Assembly (NCBI RefSeq): GCF_002245695.1
Contig: NZ_NOII01000002.1
Coordinates: 310,001-374,000, forward strand
From: Fictibacillus aquaticus
GTDB taxonomy: Bacteria; Bacillota; Bacilli; Bacillales; Fictibacillaceae
Length of the DNA: 64,000 bases
Reading direction: 5' to 3'
Shown here: positions 37,191 through 47,004 of the stretch, piece by piece
Position numbering within the stretch: the first letter of the stretch is position 1
How the letters are laid out: every line of letters starts with the position of its first letter
Notes under the pieces: model-generated
What the model was told of the DNA's origin: nothing
What the model saw: the letters and a program-made list of their open reading frames with translations, nothing else
Database searches by the model: none
Translations under genes and position numbers: made by a program

Positions 37191-37790
37191 TTATTCAACA
37201 TGCGGATGATGGCCGCATAGACCGTTAATGAGCATCTTGTGGATCGGATCGGCAAGCCTTCGCAGTCCATAACGATGGTCATTCATCACCCAGTTGGTTG
37301 CCGTTTCATCAATGGTTCCGAAAATCATCTGGCGTGCGAGCCTGTAATCCATATCAGAGTTAAACGTACCAGATTCCATTCCGTCTTTTAGGATATGGTC
37401 GATCAGTGTCAGATAGCGCTTCAGCACCTCGCCGATTTTCACCCTCAGATCCCTGTTCGTCTGGCGCAGCTCAAGCTGTGTTACGATTGAAAGCTCATGG
37501 TCGGCCTCAAGCTGCTTGAAATGCATTTCAATCAGCGTATGAAGCTTTTCCACTGCAGATTGTCTGCCTTTCAGTTCATTCTCTGTTTTTTCAATGAAAG
37601 AACCCATTTTTTCATTGAATACGGACACGAGAAGATCTTCTTTATTTTTAAAATAAAGATAGATGGTACCGTCCGCTACTCCCGCTTCCTTGGCAATCTT
37701 GGAAACTTGAGACTGATGATAGCCATGCATCGCAATCACCGTAACGGCAGCGTCTATTATCTTTTCGTATTTAGGCCCTTTCCTTTTCAT
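37191..37790 (-). CDS. fadR: TetR-family repressor of fatty acid degradation
   Basis: Represses beta-oxidation genes and is released by long-chain acyl-CoA. 199 aa. N-terminal TetR helix-turn-helix: IIDAAVTVIAMHGYHQSQVS then KIAKEAGVADGTIYLYFKNK (about 11-50). The ligand-binding C-terminal half is helical. First gene of its operon, and its promoter carries the cognate palindrome, so autorepression is expected. Named ysiA/fadR in B. subtilis. Confidence 0.94.
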   Translation of the reverse strand: MKRKGPKYEKIIDAAVTVIAMHGYHQSQVSKIAKEAGVADGTIYLYFKNKEDLLVSVFNEKMGSFIEKTENELKGRQSAVEKLHTLIEMHFKQLEADHELSIVTQLELRQTNRDLRVKIGEVLKRYLTLIDHILKDGMESGTFNSDMDYRLARQMIFGTIDETATNWVMNDHRYGLRRLADPIHKMLINGLCGHHPHVE

Positions 37791-37835
37791 GTAATCTCCC
37801 CATTTGCTTGCGGTCCAACCTGCTTATTTGTAAAA

Positions 37836-37853
37836 TGAATGATTGTTCATTCA
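37836..37853. promoter_or_regulatory. FadR operator
   Basis: On the minus strand TGAATGAACAATCATTCA matches TGAATGAMTANTCATTCA at 17 of 18 positions. It lies over the predicted transcription start of fadR. Confidence 0.88.
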
Positions 37854-37855
37854 TA

Positions 37856-37885
37856 ATTGTAAAATAAGTCTCTGTTTTCTGTCAA
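37856..37885 (-). promoter_or_regulatory. SigA promoter of fadR operon
   Basis: Minus-strand -35 TTGACA (37880-37885), 18-base spacer, -10 TACAAT (37856-37861), immediately upstream of the FadR operator. Confidence 0.85.
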
Positions 37886-37972
37886 TTTATTTTCGCACAA
37901 CAAGAGTACTAATAACAAGTTTAAAATACAAGCCGGAACTTAATAGCTAAAAAATCGACCAATTCTAGAATC

Positions 37973-38000
37973 AAAACTCAGTCCAAGAACTAAACCGACC
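37973..38000 (+). repeat. 28-base dispersed near-repeat, copy 1
   Basis: AAAACTCAGTCCAAGAACTA then AACCGACC; it matches the stretch at 59967-59994 at 24 of 28 positions. A partial echo (AAAACTCAGAC) is at 38018-38028. It sits in the 381-bp gene-free gap between fadR and lcfA. Confidence 0.6.
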
Positions 38001-38050
38001 CCAAAAACTAATAAGTTAAAACTCAGACAAAAAAATCTAGTTCTTAATAA

Positions 38051-38124
38051 AAGGCTTTTTTCGCGAACATTGTTGCTAATTAAGGATTCATGGTAGCTGT
38101 AGATTTCCGTTGCGAAAAGAGCTT
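38051..38124. repeat. short element with imperfect inverted ends
   Basis: Ends AAGGCTTTTTTCGCGAAC (38051-38068) and the complement of GTTGCGAAAAGAGCTT (38109-38124) match imperfectly, enclosing 40 bases. It has no coding potential and may be a MITE-like remnant or a folded RNA end. Confidence 0.4.
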
Positions 38125-38165
38125 AAAAAAACAACCCACTCGGTGCCATGAAGCAACGAGTGGGT
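38125..38165 (-). terminator. terminator of lcfA
   Basis: Stem ACCCACTCG / CGAGTGGGT with a 14-base loop and TTGTTTTTTT on the minus strand. Confidence 0.88.
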
Positions 38166-38171
38166 CATTTC

Positions 38172-39869
38172 TTATGCTTTCTTCACTTCTTCGGCTGCCT
38201 GTTTTTCTTTTTCTTCTTCGACCAGCACGCGCCGAAGTATTTTGCCAACCATCGTTTTCGGCAGCTCACTGCGGAACTCATACAGTCTTGGAGCTTTAAA
38301 GGCGGCAAGCCGTTCACGACAGAAGGTGTTGAGATCTTCTTCTTTGCATGACGCTCCTTCTTTCAGCACCAAATATGCTTTTACGGTTTCTCCACGATAA
38401 GGATCTGGAACCCCAATCACTACTGCTTCTTTAACAGCTGGATGTTCATAAAGTACTTCTTCAACTTCACGCGGATAAATGTTAAAACCTCCAGCGATGA
38501 TAAGGTCTTTTTTCCGGTCCACGATATAGAAATATCCGTTTTCGTCCATATAGCCCATGTCACCTGTCAGCAGCCAGCCGTCTCTAAGCACAGCAGCTGT
38601 TTCTTCAGGCTGATTCCAATAGCCCTGCATCACTTGCGGCCCTTTTACTGCAAGCTCGCCGATCTCTCCTGGCTCTGCCATCTCACCTGTCTCAGCTGAA
38701 AGGATAGCGCACTCGGTGTCTGGCCAAGGCAAACCGATACTTCCTCTGATCTGTTTGCCATAAATTAAGTTTGCATGGGTGACCGGCGATGCTTCTGTAA
38801 GACCGTATCCTTCTACAAGCGATCCCGAAATAACACTCTGGAATTTTTCCTGAACCTCCACTGGCAGCGGAGCCGATCCGCTGATGCAGGCTTGAATCGA
38901 TGATAGGTCATATTTCTTTATGTCGGGATGGTTAAGCAAGGCGATATACATCGTCGGCGCCCCTGGAAAAAGAGTCGGCTTATGCTTATGAATCGTCTTA
39001 AGCACTTGTTCAGGATCAAAACGCGGCAGAATGACAAGCTTTGCCTTCGTCATGATCCCGAAGTTCATCACGACGGTCATACCATACACATGGAAGAATG
39101 GAAGTGCGCCTAGAACGACTTCTTTTCCGTCAGATGTTCTGTAAAGCCAAGCACCGCATTGTTTGGCGTTAACAACAAGGTTACGGTGTGTCAGCATAAC
39201 ACCTTTCGCCGGTCCTGTCGTACCGCCGGTGTATTGCAGCAGGGCCAGATCTTTCGCAATATCGATCTCAGTTTGAGGCTCTGTTTTACCGCCCTTTTTC
39301 AACACTTGCTTAAAGGCATGCACGTCTCCGCCATACGTGATGTCCACAGTAACAGATGGGTTTTGCCTTTTTTGCACGAACGGATAAAGCAGGTTTTTTG
39401 GAAAAGGAAGGTAATCCTTGATGGAAGTGACAATCACATTTTTTAGTGAGGAAACCTCTCTTGCCGCAGAAACTCTGCCGAAAAGAAGATCGAGGCAGAT
39501 TATCGTCTCTGCTCCGCTGTCACTCAGCTGATGCTTCAGTTCCCGTTCTGTATAGAGCGGGTTCGTCTGGACTACTATCCCTCCTAAAAACAATGTGCCA
39601 TAATATGCGATTACCGCCTGCGGGCAGTTTGGGAGCATTACTGCCACCCTGTCGCCCTTTGAAACGCCCATTGATGCAAGTGCGTTCGCGAACTGTACCG
39701 ATTGTTCGTACAGCTCCTTGTAGCTCAGTTCCATGCCTAAGAAGTGAAGCGCCGTTTTTTCTGGTTTTTGTGCGGCTGCCTCACTTAAATACGCGAATAA
39801 AGGTTTACTGCCGTAATCAAGATGACTGGAAACTTCGTTTGGATAGCTGTTAAGCCAGCGTCTTTCCAT
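38172..39869 (-). CDS. lcfA: long-chain fatty acid-CoA ligase
   Basis: Activates fatty acids to acyl-CoA for beta-oxidation. 565 aa from the ATG at 39867-39869, which has GGGAG 8 bases upstream. AMP-binding signatures: LQYTGGTTGPAKGVMLTHRN (about 209-228), GYGLTEASP, TGDMGYMDENGYFYIVDRKK and the catalytic lysine in PKTMVGKILRR near the C-terminus. Between yshE and fadR as in B. subtilis. A weak FadR-like TGAATGC..TTTCAAT overlaps a TATAAT -10 about 70 bases upstream. Confidence 0.95.
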   Translation of the reverse strand: MERRWLNSYPNEVSSHLDYGSKPLFAYLSEAAAQKPEKTALHFLGMELSYKELYEQSVQFANALASMGVSKGDRVAVMLPNCPQAVIAYYGTLFLGGIVVQTNPLYTERELKHQLSDSGAETIICLDLLFGRVSAAREVSSLKNVIVTSIKDYLPFPKNLLYPFVQKRQNPSVTVDITYGGDVHAFKQVLKKGGKTEPQTEIDIAKDLALLQYTGGTTGPAKGVMLTHRNLVVNAKQCGAWLYRTSDGKEVVLGALPFFHVYGMTVVMNFGIMTKAKLVILPRFDPEQVLKTIHKHKPTLFPGAPTMYIALLNHPDIKKYDLSSIQACISGSAPLPVEVQEKFQSVISGSLVEGYGLTEASPVTHANLIYGKQIRGSIGLPWPDTECAILSAETGEMAEPGEIGELAVKGPQVMQGYWNQPEETAAVLRDGWLLTGDMGYMDENGYFYIVDRKKDLIIAGGFNIYPREVEEVLYEHPAVKEAVVIGVPDPYRGETVKAYLVLKEGASCKEEDLNTFCRERLAAFKAPRLYEFRSELPKTMVGKILRRVLVEEEKEKQAAEEVKKA

Positions 39870-40101
39870 CCTCATCTCTCCCTTCTATTCACGACTGCCT
39901 AAAAAATTCTCTTCTCTTTCCCCTATTATATTGAAACCGCATTCATTTTAATATATTTTTTTAAAAATTTAAAAAATTAATTTGTTTTTAAGATATTTTG
40001 TCGAGTTTTGCATCCTATTTAGTTCATGCTGCCTATACCAAAAATGAATATCATGACCGAAGTTGGAGGAATGTTAATGTATATGAAAGGAGGAATGAAA
40101 C

Positions 40102-40260
40102 ATGACACATTCTAAAAGCAGAAGAGAAGGCGAAGACCGCGCAAGGAAAGAAAACCAGCAGCCTCATGGAAAAGTTAAATCTTTTCAAGAGCTCACGGAC
40201 GGTGTGAAAAACCAGACTCCTGACGCGCAGCCAGCTGACTATGACGAAATTGAATATTAA
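40102..40260 (+). CDS. small hydrophilic protein of unknown function
   Basis: 52 aa starting MTHSKSRREGEDRARKENQ and ending ADYDEIEY; basic at the front, acidic at the end, no membrane segment. AAAGGAGG lies 8 bases before the ATG, a strong site. A 14-codon open frame (40071-40115) with its own GGAGGA overlaps this start out of frame and may be a coupled leader. A hairpin terminator follows. I do not recognise the family; its size and composition resemble small sporulation-time proteins, but that is a guess. Confidence 0.65.
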   Translation: MTHSKSRREGEDRARKENQQPHGKVKSFQELTDGVKNQTPDAQPADYDEIEY

Positions 40261-40298
40261 AGGATTGTCTTTTCTATACAAAACGAAAATGTAAAAAA

Positions 40299-40359
40299 CG
40301 AAAGGCACGCGGACAGAAGCGGAATAATCTCTTTTTCCCTTCCTAAAACGTGCCTTTCG
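40299..40359. terminator. bidirectional hairpin between the small plus-strand gene and the yshE transcript
   Basis: Arms CGAAAGGCACG (40299-40309) and CGTGCCTTTCG (40349-40359) with a 39-base loop. T-run CCTTTTAAG on the plus side and TTTTTTAC on the minus side, so both converging transcripts could end here. Confidence 0.75.
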
Positions 40360-40363
40360 CCTT

Positions 40364-40447
40364 TTAAGTGAAAAATAATAAATAAACCATGCCTGCAGCA
40401 ATAAAAACACCGCTGCATACAAAAAGAACCTTCATTAACGTTTCCAT
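40364..40447 (-). CDS. 27-residue single-pass membrane protein
   Basis: METLMKVLFVCSGVFIAAGM followed by VYLLFFT. AGGAG lies 6 bases before the ATG, and the gene starts 10 bases after the yshE stop in the same direction. The whole peptide is one hydrophobic helix. The hairpin at 40299-40359 comes right after. No family is recognised; it may accompany the DUF350 protein in the membrane. Confidence 0.55.
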   Translation of the reverse strand: METLMKVLFVCSGVFIAAGMVYLLFFT

Positions 40448-40456
40448 GCTCTGCTC

Positions 40457-40861
40457 CTATTCGATTCCAGCCCCGATGACATACGATAGGCCGATCGAGA
40501 TCGCCATCGAAATAAAACCGACCGCTCGGTTATCTTTCTCGATTTCCGCATCCACTTGAAACCGGGGAGTTAAGAACTCAAAAATAAAATAGCTTGCCAA
40601 TAACAGCACAAAACCAAAGATTCCCCATGCGACCATCATCATGAGCGAATCATTCTGCATAATCGAAAATCTGAAAATATTCGCGATCCCGAAAATCTTT
40701 CCTCCGGTTGCCATCGCAACGGCCATATTTCCTTTTTTAATTTCATGCCAGTTCTTATATCGGGTAACGAGTTCAAAAACGGCAAGAAATAAAATCAAAC
40801 ATAAAACGACCACACTGTAATTGGCCGCCGTTTTAACAAACGGATTTGACATGAAATCCAT
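40457..40861 (-). CDS. yshE: DUF350 membrane protein YshE
   Basis: 134 aa with four membrane helices and the DUF350 core ELVTRYKNWHEIKKGNMAVA then MATGGKIFGIANIFRFSIMQ (about 31-70). Function unknown. Located between lcfA and mutS2 as in B. subtilis. A 27-residue membrane peptide gene follows directly. Confidence 0.9.
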   Translation of the reverse strand: MDFMSNPFVKTAANYSVVVLCLILFLAVFELVTRYKNWHEIKKGNMAVAMATGGKIFGIANIFRFSIMQNDSLMMMVAWGIFGFVLLLASYFIFEFLTPRFQVDAEIEKDNRAVGFISMAISIGLSYVIGAGIE

Positions 40862-40898
40862 AGGCCGGTTCCCTTCACTATTTGTGTCTTAAAAGCTG

Positions 40899-43256
40899 TT
40901 ATTTAAGCACTGCGACTGTAACGCCGCTTCCGCCTTCACCAGCTTCACCCATCCGGGTTGATTTGACGCTCCGATGATTTTTAAGCAGATCCTGCACTCC
41001 GCCCCGCAGCGCCCCCGTACCTTTTCCATGAATGATGGAAACTTGATGAAAACCTGCCATAACAGCCTCATCCAGATATCGGTCAACCTCAATCATCGCA
41101 TCCTCAAACCGTTTTCCGCGAAGGTCCAGCTCTGGACGAGCCGTTTGACCGCCTCCAGACATTTTTACGAACGAACGAGGTTCAGGTTTCGCTTTTTCCT
41201 GCTTAATTTTCTCAAGTGCCGTTGCTGCAACGTTCATCTTCATGATGCCGATCTGAACTTGGTATTCTTTACTGCTTACCTTTTCAATAATGAACCCCTT
41301 TTGACCGAACGTCAGAACTTTCACTTCTTCGCCAGGCACAAATTCCGCGTTCGCTTTTTTCGCCTTTTGAGCTTGTGCATTGCTCTTCTTTTCAGGAACA
41401 GCCTTCTCAAGACGTTTTTTTGCCTCTATGAGCTTATGCTCCTTCACTGAACCCCCGGCCTTTTGCAGCTCCCTTAATTCACGTATAACTTCTTCTGCTG
41501 TTCTCTGTGCCTCTGCGACGGATCGCTGTGCTTCTTCTCTTGCTTTATCTAGCAATCTGCTCTTTTCGGCTTCTAATTTGTGCAGTTCATTCTCAAGATC
41601 GGCTTTGAGTTTTTCCGATTCTTTCCGGATTTCCTTTGCTTCAGCCATCTCTTTTTCAGCACGCTTTTGGTTATCTTCAAGCGATCGGATCATGTTATCG
41701 ATCTGATTGTCTTCATCTGATATCTGCGCTTTTGCTGAATCAATGATGGCTGGTTCAAGGCCTAGCCTCCTGGAGATCTCAAATGCGTTGCTCCTGCCAG
41801 GTACGCCGACTAGAAGCCGGTATGTCGGTCTTAGTGTCTGAACGTCAAACTCCACGCTGGCATTCATAACCCCGTCGCGGTTGTAAGCATACGCTTTCAG
41901 CTCACTGTAATGAGTTGTCGCAACAATTCTCGCTCCTCTCGCAAATGCATAGTCAAGGATTGAGATGGCAAGTGCTGCGCCTTCCTGCGGATCGGTTCCT
42001 GCCCCTAATTCATCGAAAAGTACAAGGCTTTCACGGTTTACATGCTTTAATATCTCTACAATGTTGACCATGTGCGAAGAAAATGTACTTAATGACTGTT
42101 CAATTGACTGTTCATCGCCAATATCTGCGTAAATGGCTTCAAAAACGGCCATCTCAGATTCTTCCTCTGCCGGTATGTGCAATCCGCACTGAGCCATAAG
42201 CGAAAGCAGCCCGATCGTTTTAAGTGTGACGGTTTTTCCTCCAGTATTCGGACCAGTTATAACAAGCGACTGAAAATCGCCGCCAAGCTCTACACTGATC
42301 GGGACGACTGTTTCTTGATCAAGCAATGGATGCCTTCCGCTCCGCAGTTTAATCAAGCCTTTATCATTCATGATGGGACGAGAAGCTTTCAGCTCATTGG
42401 CAAACCTGGCTTTAGCAAAAATAAAATCGATTTCTGCAAGCTGTTCGACATTCAGCAAAAGTTCTTGTGCGTGCTCTCCTGTTCTCGCAGAAAGTTCCCG
42501 TAAGATACGTTCGACCTCACGCGCTTCTTTAGCTTTTTCTTCTCTGATCTGGTTGTTCAATGCAACGATTGCCTGCGGCTCAATAAATAGCGTAGCACCG
42601 CTTGATGACTGGTCGTGGACCATACCGCCGAAACTTCCTCTGTATTCTTGTTTTACAGGGAGGACAAAACGGTCGTTTCGGATCGTGATAATGGCATCTG
42701 AAAGCATCTTCTGATAGCTCGATGATCGGATATACGATTCGAGCTTCTCCCGCACCCTAGATTCTAGAGTCCGCAGCTGCTGTCTGACCGTTTTTAGCGC
42801 AGCGCTGGCATCATCTGCAACTCTTCCATTGTCATCGATGCACAGCGTGATCTCCTGCTCCAGCTGCTGCAGAGGGTCGATCAGTTCAACGATACTGTCT
42901 AGTACCGGAAGCTCTATCCCGTCTTCTATCATTCCTTCTACAAACCGCTTGAACCTTCTGCCGCCATGTATAGTCGTAGCGATATCCAGCAGTTCATCAG
43001 GACTCAGCATGCCTCCGATCTCAGAGCGCTTCACAGATGAACGGATATCCCTTATTCCGCCAAGAGGCGCCTGTCCTTTCAGCCTCAAGACTTTTACGCC
43101 TTCGTCAGTTCTTTCCTGCTGGCTGTTAACTTCTTCAAGTGTGATTGCAGGGGCTAATTTTTCTATTTTTCCGGCGCCCAGTGAACAACTGGCGTGTTTT
43201 TTTAATTTATCTAGTATTTTTGACAGTTCAAGCACGCGGATAACTTTTTCGTGCAT
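40899..43256 (-). CDS. mutS2: endonuclease MutS2 (MutSB) with Smr domain
   Basis: 785 aa. In B. subtilis MutS2 acts on collided ribosomes and has been linked to recombination control. MutS core and clamp (about 1-310), ATPase with Walker A GPNTGGKT (about 333-340) and Walker [12 protein letters not shown], a long coiled coil (about 515-630), and a C-terminal Smr nuclease domain with [12 protein letters not shown] and HGKGTGALR. No mismatch-recognition domain. It follows polX by 29 bases. Confidence 0.96.
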   Translation of the reverse strand: MHEKVIRVLELSKILDKLKKHASCSLGAGKIEKLAPAITLEEVNSQQERTDEGVKVLRLKGQAPLGGIRDIRSSVKRSEIGGMLSPDELLDIATTIHGGRRFKRFVEGMIEDGIELPVLDSIVELIDPLQQLEQEITLCIDDNGRVADDASAALKTVRQQLRTLESRVREKLESYIRSSSYQKMLSDAIITIRNDRFVLPVKQEYRGSFGGMVHDQSSSGATLFIEPQAIVALNNQIREEKAKEAREVERILRELSARTGEHAQELLLNVEQLAEIDFIFAKARFANELKASRPIMNDKGLIKLRSGRHPLLDQETVVPISVELGGDFQSLVITGPNTGGKTVTLKTIGLLSLMAQCGLHIPAEEESEMAVFEAIYADIGDEQSIEQSLSTFSSHMVNIVEILKHVNRESLVLFDELGAGTDPQEGAALAISILDYAFARGARIVATTHYSELKAYAYNRDGVMNASVEFDVQTLRPTYRLLVGVPGRSNAFEISRRLGLEPAIIDSAKAQISDEDNQIDNMIRSLEDNQKRAEKEMAEAKEIRKESEKLKADLENELHKLEAEKSRLLDKAREEAQRSVAEAQRTAEEVIRELRELQKAGGSVKEHKLIEAKKRLEKAVPEKKSNAQAQKAKKANAEFVPGEEVKVLTFGQKGFIIEKVSSKEYQVQIGIMKMNVAATALEKIKQEKAKPEPRSFVKMSGGGQTARPELDLRGKRFEDAMIEVDRYLDEAVMAGFHQVSIIHGKGTGALRGGVQDLLKNHRSVKSTRMGEAGEGGSGVTVAVLK

Positions 43257-43285
43257 GCATAGTTCCCCCTTTTTGAGGAAAAAGT

Positions 43286-45001
43286 TTACTTGTTTCGCTG
43301 CAAGTACTTTTCCAGCTGAGAAAGATTCATTGTGTTCAGTACACTGTCTGGAGACACCCAGCCTCTCCGTGCTGCTGAAACACCTATTTCCATATGTTTC
43401 ATTGTTTCTTTATAATGAGCGTCCGTGTTAATAGACAGCTTTACCCCATTTTCCTGAGCGAGCTTAAGCCAGTGTGATGCAAGATCCAAGCGGTTCGGAT
43501 TGGCGTTAAGTTCCAGAGCAGTTCCCGTTTCAGAGGCTATGCGGATCAGTTCTTCCACATCCGCATCATATCCATCACGCCTCCCGATCAGCCTTCCGGT
43601 AGGATGTGCAATCAAATCCACATGTTTGTTCCGGAGAGCTGTCTCGAGCCTGCTCATAATCTTTTCTCTGCTCTGAGAAAAAGAGCTGTGTATGCTCGCG
43701 ATAACAAAGTCAAGTTCTTTGAGCACGTCATCTTCAAAATCCAAAGAGCCATCAGGAAGGATGTCCATCTCAATGCCTGCCAAAATCTTAAACCCATCAA
43801 ACTTTTTGTTCAGCCGGTCTATTTCTTTTCGCTGCATCCTCAGCCTTTCCGCTGTCAGTCCGTTTGCGACTTTTAAGTATTGAGAGTGGTCTGTGATCGC
43901 GATGTATTCATAGCCCCTGCTTATTGCTTCCTGAGCCATTTCTTCGATAGAGTGTGCACCGTCGCTCCATGTGGAGTGCATATGAAGATCACCTTTTATG
44001 TCATCGTTTTCTATTAATATATGCGGCTCTCTGAACGAGCTGATTTCTTCCGTTCCATCACGGATTTCAGGCGGAATCCATTCGAGTCCAAAATGTTTAT
44101 AAAATTCTTCTTCTGTTTCAAAAGTCAGCATTTCCCCTGTTTCAAGAACCTCAACACCATACTCGCTGATTTTTTCACCGCGTTCTTTGGCTAGCTGCCT
44201 CATCTTCACGTTATGCTCCATCGACCCTGTAAAATGATGAAGAGTAGTCGCAAATTCCTCCGGTTTTACAAGGCGGAAATCAACAGAGATGGACAAGTCC
44301 CTTTCAATCACTACCGAGACTTTTGTAGGACCTTGTGCGATGATTTCCGTTATGTCCGGAAGCGCAATGAGCTGTTCTTTCACTTTTTCCGGAGAGTTCG
44401 TAGAAACGATAAAATCAAGGTCTTTAATTGTTTCGCTTGCTCTTCGCAGGCTGCCTGCTCTTGAGTATTTTTCAATCACCTTTATTTGAGAGAGCTGTTG
44501 TTCAATGCTTTCTGCTACTGGAAGCATATAAGCGATCGGAAGACGGTCAGGCCGCTTTCCGATGCTTTCGAGCGATTTTAATATTTTTTCTTCCGTTTTT
44601 GCTCCGAAACCGGCCAGCTTGCGTACATCCCCTTTTTCACATGCTTCTTTCAAGCTGTCGATATCAGTAACACCTAGCTCGCTGTATAGCTTGGCGATCT
44701 TTTTTCCGCCTAGGTTCGGCACATCCAGCAACGTAAATAAACCTTCTGGCAGAGAAGATTGCAGCTCCTCGAGCAGTGTGGATTTCCCGGTATCAGTCAT
44801 TTCCGTAATCACCTGTGCAGTACCTTTTCCGATGCCGCTGATCTTTGATGGATCATCAATTTCATGCATGGGGCGGTCATCAGACTCGAGAGCATTAGCC
44901 GCTTTGCGATAGGCGGATACCTTGAAACTGTTCTCCCCTTTTATCTCTAAATAGAGGGCGATCCATTCCAATGTTTTAACGACCTGCTTTTTATTGACCA
45001 T
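43286..45001 (-). CDS. polX: DNA polymerase X with PHP exonuclease domain
   Basis: 571 aa from ATG 44999-45001, with GGAGGTG ahead; a longer reading adds 7 residues. Gap-filling repair polymerase: helix-hairpin-helix regions ([22 protein letters not shown]), nucleotidyltransferase motif [18 protein letters not shown] (about 190-207), and the C-terminal PHP domain [32 protein letters not shown], which has 3'-5' exonuclease activity in the B. subtilis protein. Confidence 0.95.
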   Translation of the reverse strand: MVNKKQVVKTLEWIALYLEIKGENSFKVSAYRKAANALESDDRPMHEIDDPSKISGIGKGTAQVITEMTDTGKSTLLEELQSSLPEGLFTLLDVPNLGGKKIAKLYSELGVTDIDSLKEACEKGDVRKLAGFGAKTEEKILKSLESIGKRPDRLPIAYMLPVAESIEQQLSQIKVIEKYSRAGSLRRASETIKDLDFIVSTNSPEKVKEQLIALPDITEIIAQGPTKVSVVIERDLSISVDFRLVKPEEFATTLHHFTGSMEHNVKMRQLAKERGEKISEYGVEVLETGEMLTFETEEEFYKHFGLEWIPPEIRDGTEEISSFREPHILIENDDIKGDLHMHSTWSDGAHSIEEMAQEAISRGYEYIAITDHSQYLKVANGLTAERLRMQRKEIDRLNKKFDGFKILAGIEMDILPDGSLDFEDDVLKELDFVIASIHSSFSQSREKIMSRLETALRNKHVDLIAHPTGRLIGRRDGYDADVEELIRIASETGTALELNANPNRLDLASHWLKLAQENGVKLSINTDAHYKETMKHMEIGVSAARRGWVSPDSVLNTMNLSQLEKYLQRNK

Positions 45002-45035
45002 ACAATACACCTCCGCTCGCATTTTCTTAATAATG

Positions 45036-45065
45036 AAGAAAAACCTCTCCTTAAAGGAGAAGTTT
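45036..45065 (-). terminator. hairpin between cvpA and polX
   Basis: Minus-strand AAACTTCTCC / GGAGAGGTTT with a short loop, then TTTTCTTC. It may reduce read-through from zapA-cvpA into polX. Confidence 0.55.
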
Positions 45066-45609
45066 ACGTGTTATTCTTCATCCACAAATCTTTTACAGCT
45101 TCCGAAAAGACAGGAGTGTTCTCTACCATTCCCTGCGCCAGCCATGAATCTTTATAATATGCCTGAATGTTTTCCGCAGGCACTAGAGATGCGATAAACA
45201 AAAGTATAAATGCAATCAAATACACCTCGACGAACCCGAAAAAGCCCCCGAGAATCCGATTTGCTGAGTTAAGCAGCGGAAGCCGGGCAAGAAAATCGAG
45301 CATAGAGCCAAATATTTGAAGGATGATTTTAGTCGCAAAAAATAAAATAGCGAATGCGATAGCGCGGTAATATGCATCCTCAAGCGGAATAGAGCTAAGC
45401 AGGAGGCCTACCGGGCTGTCGCCAGAAGGAGAGGGATAAGGCACCCAAAGCTTCACATGAGGAGTTAAGTCATCATAATAAAGATATGCAACAATATAAG
45501 CGGCAATAAATCCAGCGAGGTGCACAATCTGCATAATCAGCCCGCGCTTGAGGCCAATCAGGAATCCTGCTGCTAACAAAAATAGCAAAATGATATCAAG
45601 CATCTTCAA
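45064..45609 (-). CDS. cvpA: CvpA family membrane protein
   Basis: 181 aa with about four membrane helices and the family start LDIILLFLLAAGFLIGLKRG. Related to colicin V production protein; role in Bacillus (YshB) is unclear. It overlaps zapA by 4 bases, so the two are coupled. Confidence 0.92.
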   Translation of the reverse strand: MKMLDIILLFLLAAGFLIGLKRGLIMQIVHLAGFIAAYIVAYLYYDDLTPHVKLWVPYPSPSGDSPVGLLLSSIPLEDAYYRAIAFAILFFATKIILQIFGSMLDFLARLPLLNSANRILGGFFGFVEVYLIAFILLFIASLVPAENIQAYYKDSWLAQGMVENTPVFSEAVKDLWMKNNT

Positions 45610-45869
45610 TCTTCCTCATTTCTTAAGTGCTGTTGCAATTTTTTTAGCTCTTCTTTAATCTTTAAGTATTCGTTCATTGTATTGACGGCTGCCAGTACAG
45701 CGATTTGTTTTGTGTCGAGAAAACGGTTATGCATCTGAATTTCCCGCATTTTCTCATCAACCTTGTGAGCCACCAGGCGTATGTGAGTGGAAGTTTCGGT
45801 CCCTGATATCGTATAAGGGTGCCCGTAAATCTCGACCGTGGTACGGGTTTTCTTTTTATCTTCCGCCAC
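45606..45869 (-). CDS. zapA: cell division protein ZapA
   Basis: Promotes FtsZ ring bundling. 87 aa from GTG 45867-45869, with GGAGG 8 bases upstream; a longer reading from a TTG overlaps that site. The N-terminal beta-hairpin TRTTVEIYGHPYTISGTETS and C-terminal coiled coil (about 55-87) are typical. Confidence 0.93.
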   Translation of the reverse strand: MAEDKKKTRTTVEIYGHPYTISGTETSTHIRLVAHKVDEKMREIQMHNRFLDTKQIAVLAAVNTMNEYLKIKEELKKLQQHLRNEED

Positions 45870-46018
45870 GTAAAAAACCTCCAATCTTTTTCCTGCCCTT
45901 TATTGGTCAGGGAAACCTATTTCCTATCTTATCAAAAACTGCGCTATCTTGAAAATATTTGTTATGATCATTTTCTTAAAAAAAGAAAAATATGGAACTA
46001 AGCCAGGAGGAACGAATC

Positions 46019-46963
46019 ATGTCACATGTTGTAAAAATGATGTCTGTGGACACCATTAAAAAAATGGAACTTTCGCTTAAGTCTTCGCTCACCCCTACCG
46101 CTCCGGCTGGAAGCGTTTTTTCAGCAAAGATTCCAGGCTGCACGATTACCGCCTACAAATCGGGAAAAGTACTTTTTCAAGGGAAAAATGCAGAAGCTGA
46201 AGCAGTTAAATGGGACGGCACAGCATCACCTGCAGCTAAAAAATCGTCCGCTCCGAAAAAACCTCACCGATTCGCTCCGCCATCAAACATTGCCGATCTG
46301 GCGATCATTGGAAGCGATGAAGTAGGCACGGGCGATTATTTTGGACCGATAACTGTCGCTGCTGCCTTTGTCCACCCAGACCAATTCGCACTTTTAAAAG
46401 AAATAGGCGTGAAGGATTCTAAAAACCTGAACGACAAGCAGATCATCGCCATTGCTAAGGATCTAATACATAGCATCCCATACAGCCTTCTTATTCTGCA
46501 TAATGATAAATACAATCAAATGCAAAGCAAAGGCATGACTCAAGGCAAAATGAAGGCGATTCTCCATAACAGAGCACTCCAAAACGTGTTGAACAAGCTA
46601 GAAGGGGGAGCTTATGACGGCATCCTCATTGACCAGTTTTGTGAGCCAGATATCTATTTTTCTCATATAAGAAACGAACGAGATCAGCTCAGGGACAAAA
46701 TTTACTTTTCTACAAAAGGCGAGTCTGTCCATCTTGCTGTAGCCGCTGCTTCCATTTTGGCACGGTACAGCTTTTTAAAAGAGATGGATAAGCTTGGAGC
46801 TTCTATCAATACGGTGCTGCCTAAAGGCGCTGGTGCATTGGTCGACGTAAAAGCAGCAGAACTGCTACAAAAGCACGGTTCGGCTGTATTAAACAATCTA
46901 GCCAAAACCCACTTCGCCAATACTAAAAAAGCACAGGCTCTTCTTCAGAAGAAAAAAGGCTGA
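46019..46963 (+). CDS. rnhC: ribonuclease HIII
   Basis: Degrades RNA in RNA-DNA hybrids. 314 aa from ATG 46019 with AGGAGG 8 bases upstream; the earlier ATG at 45992 lacks one. N-terminal TBP-like substrate-binding domain (about 1-80), a Lys/Pro linker, then the catalytic domain with IIGSDEVGTGDYFGPITVAA (Asp-Glu pair about 98-99) and AAASILARYSFLKEM. Divergent from zapA as in B. subtilis. Confidence 0.96.
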   Translation: MSHVVKMMSVDTIKKMELSLKSSLTPTAPAGSVFSAKIPGCTITAYKSGKVLFQGKNAEAEAVKWDGTASPAAKKSSAPKKPHRFAPPSNIADLAIIGSDEVGTGDYFGPITVAAAFVHPDQFALLKEIGVKDSKNLNDKQIIAIAKDLIHSIPYSLLILHNDKYNQMQSKGMTQGKMKAILHNRALQNVLNKLEGGAYDGILIDQFCEPDIYFSHIRNERDQLRDKIYFSTKGESVHLAVAAASILARYSFLKEMDKLGASINTVLPKGAGALVDVKAAELLQKHGSAVLNNLAKTHFANTKKAQALLQKKKG

Positions 46964-47004
46964 TGCAACAATACACACTGCTGCTATTAGAAATCAGAGA
47001 AGAG

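Noticed and set aside
40051-40422. 123-aa minus-strand hydrophobic frame
   Set aside because: Out of frame with the better-supported 27-residue gene and antisense to the 52-aa gene; it runs through the terminator hairpin.
42829-43431. 200-aa plus-strand frame opposite mutS2/polX
   Set aside because: Antisense Ser-rich shadow; it crosses the end of polX and the start of mutS2, and no homology is evident.
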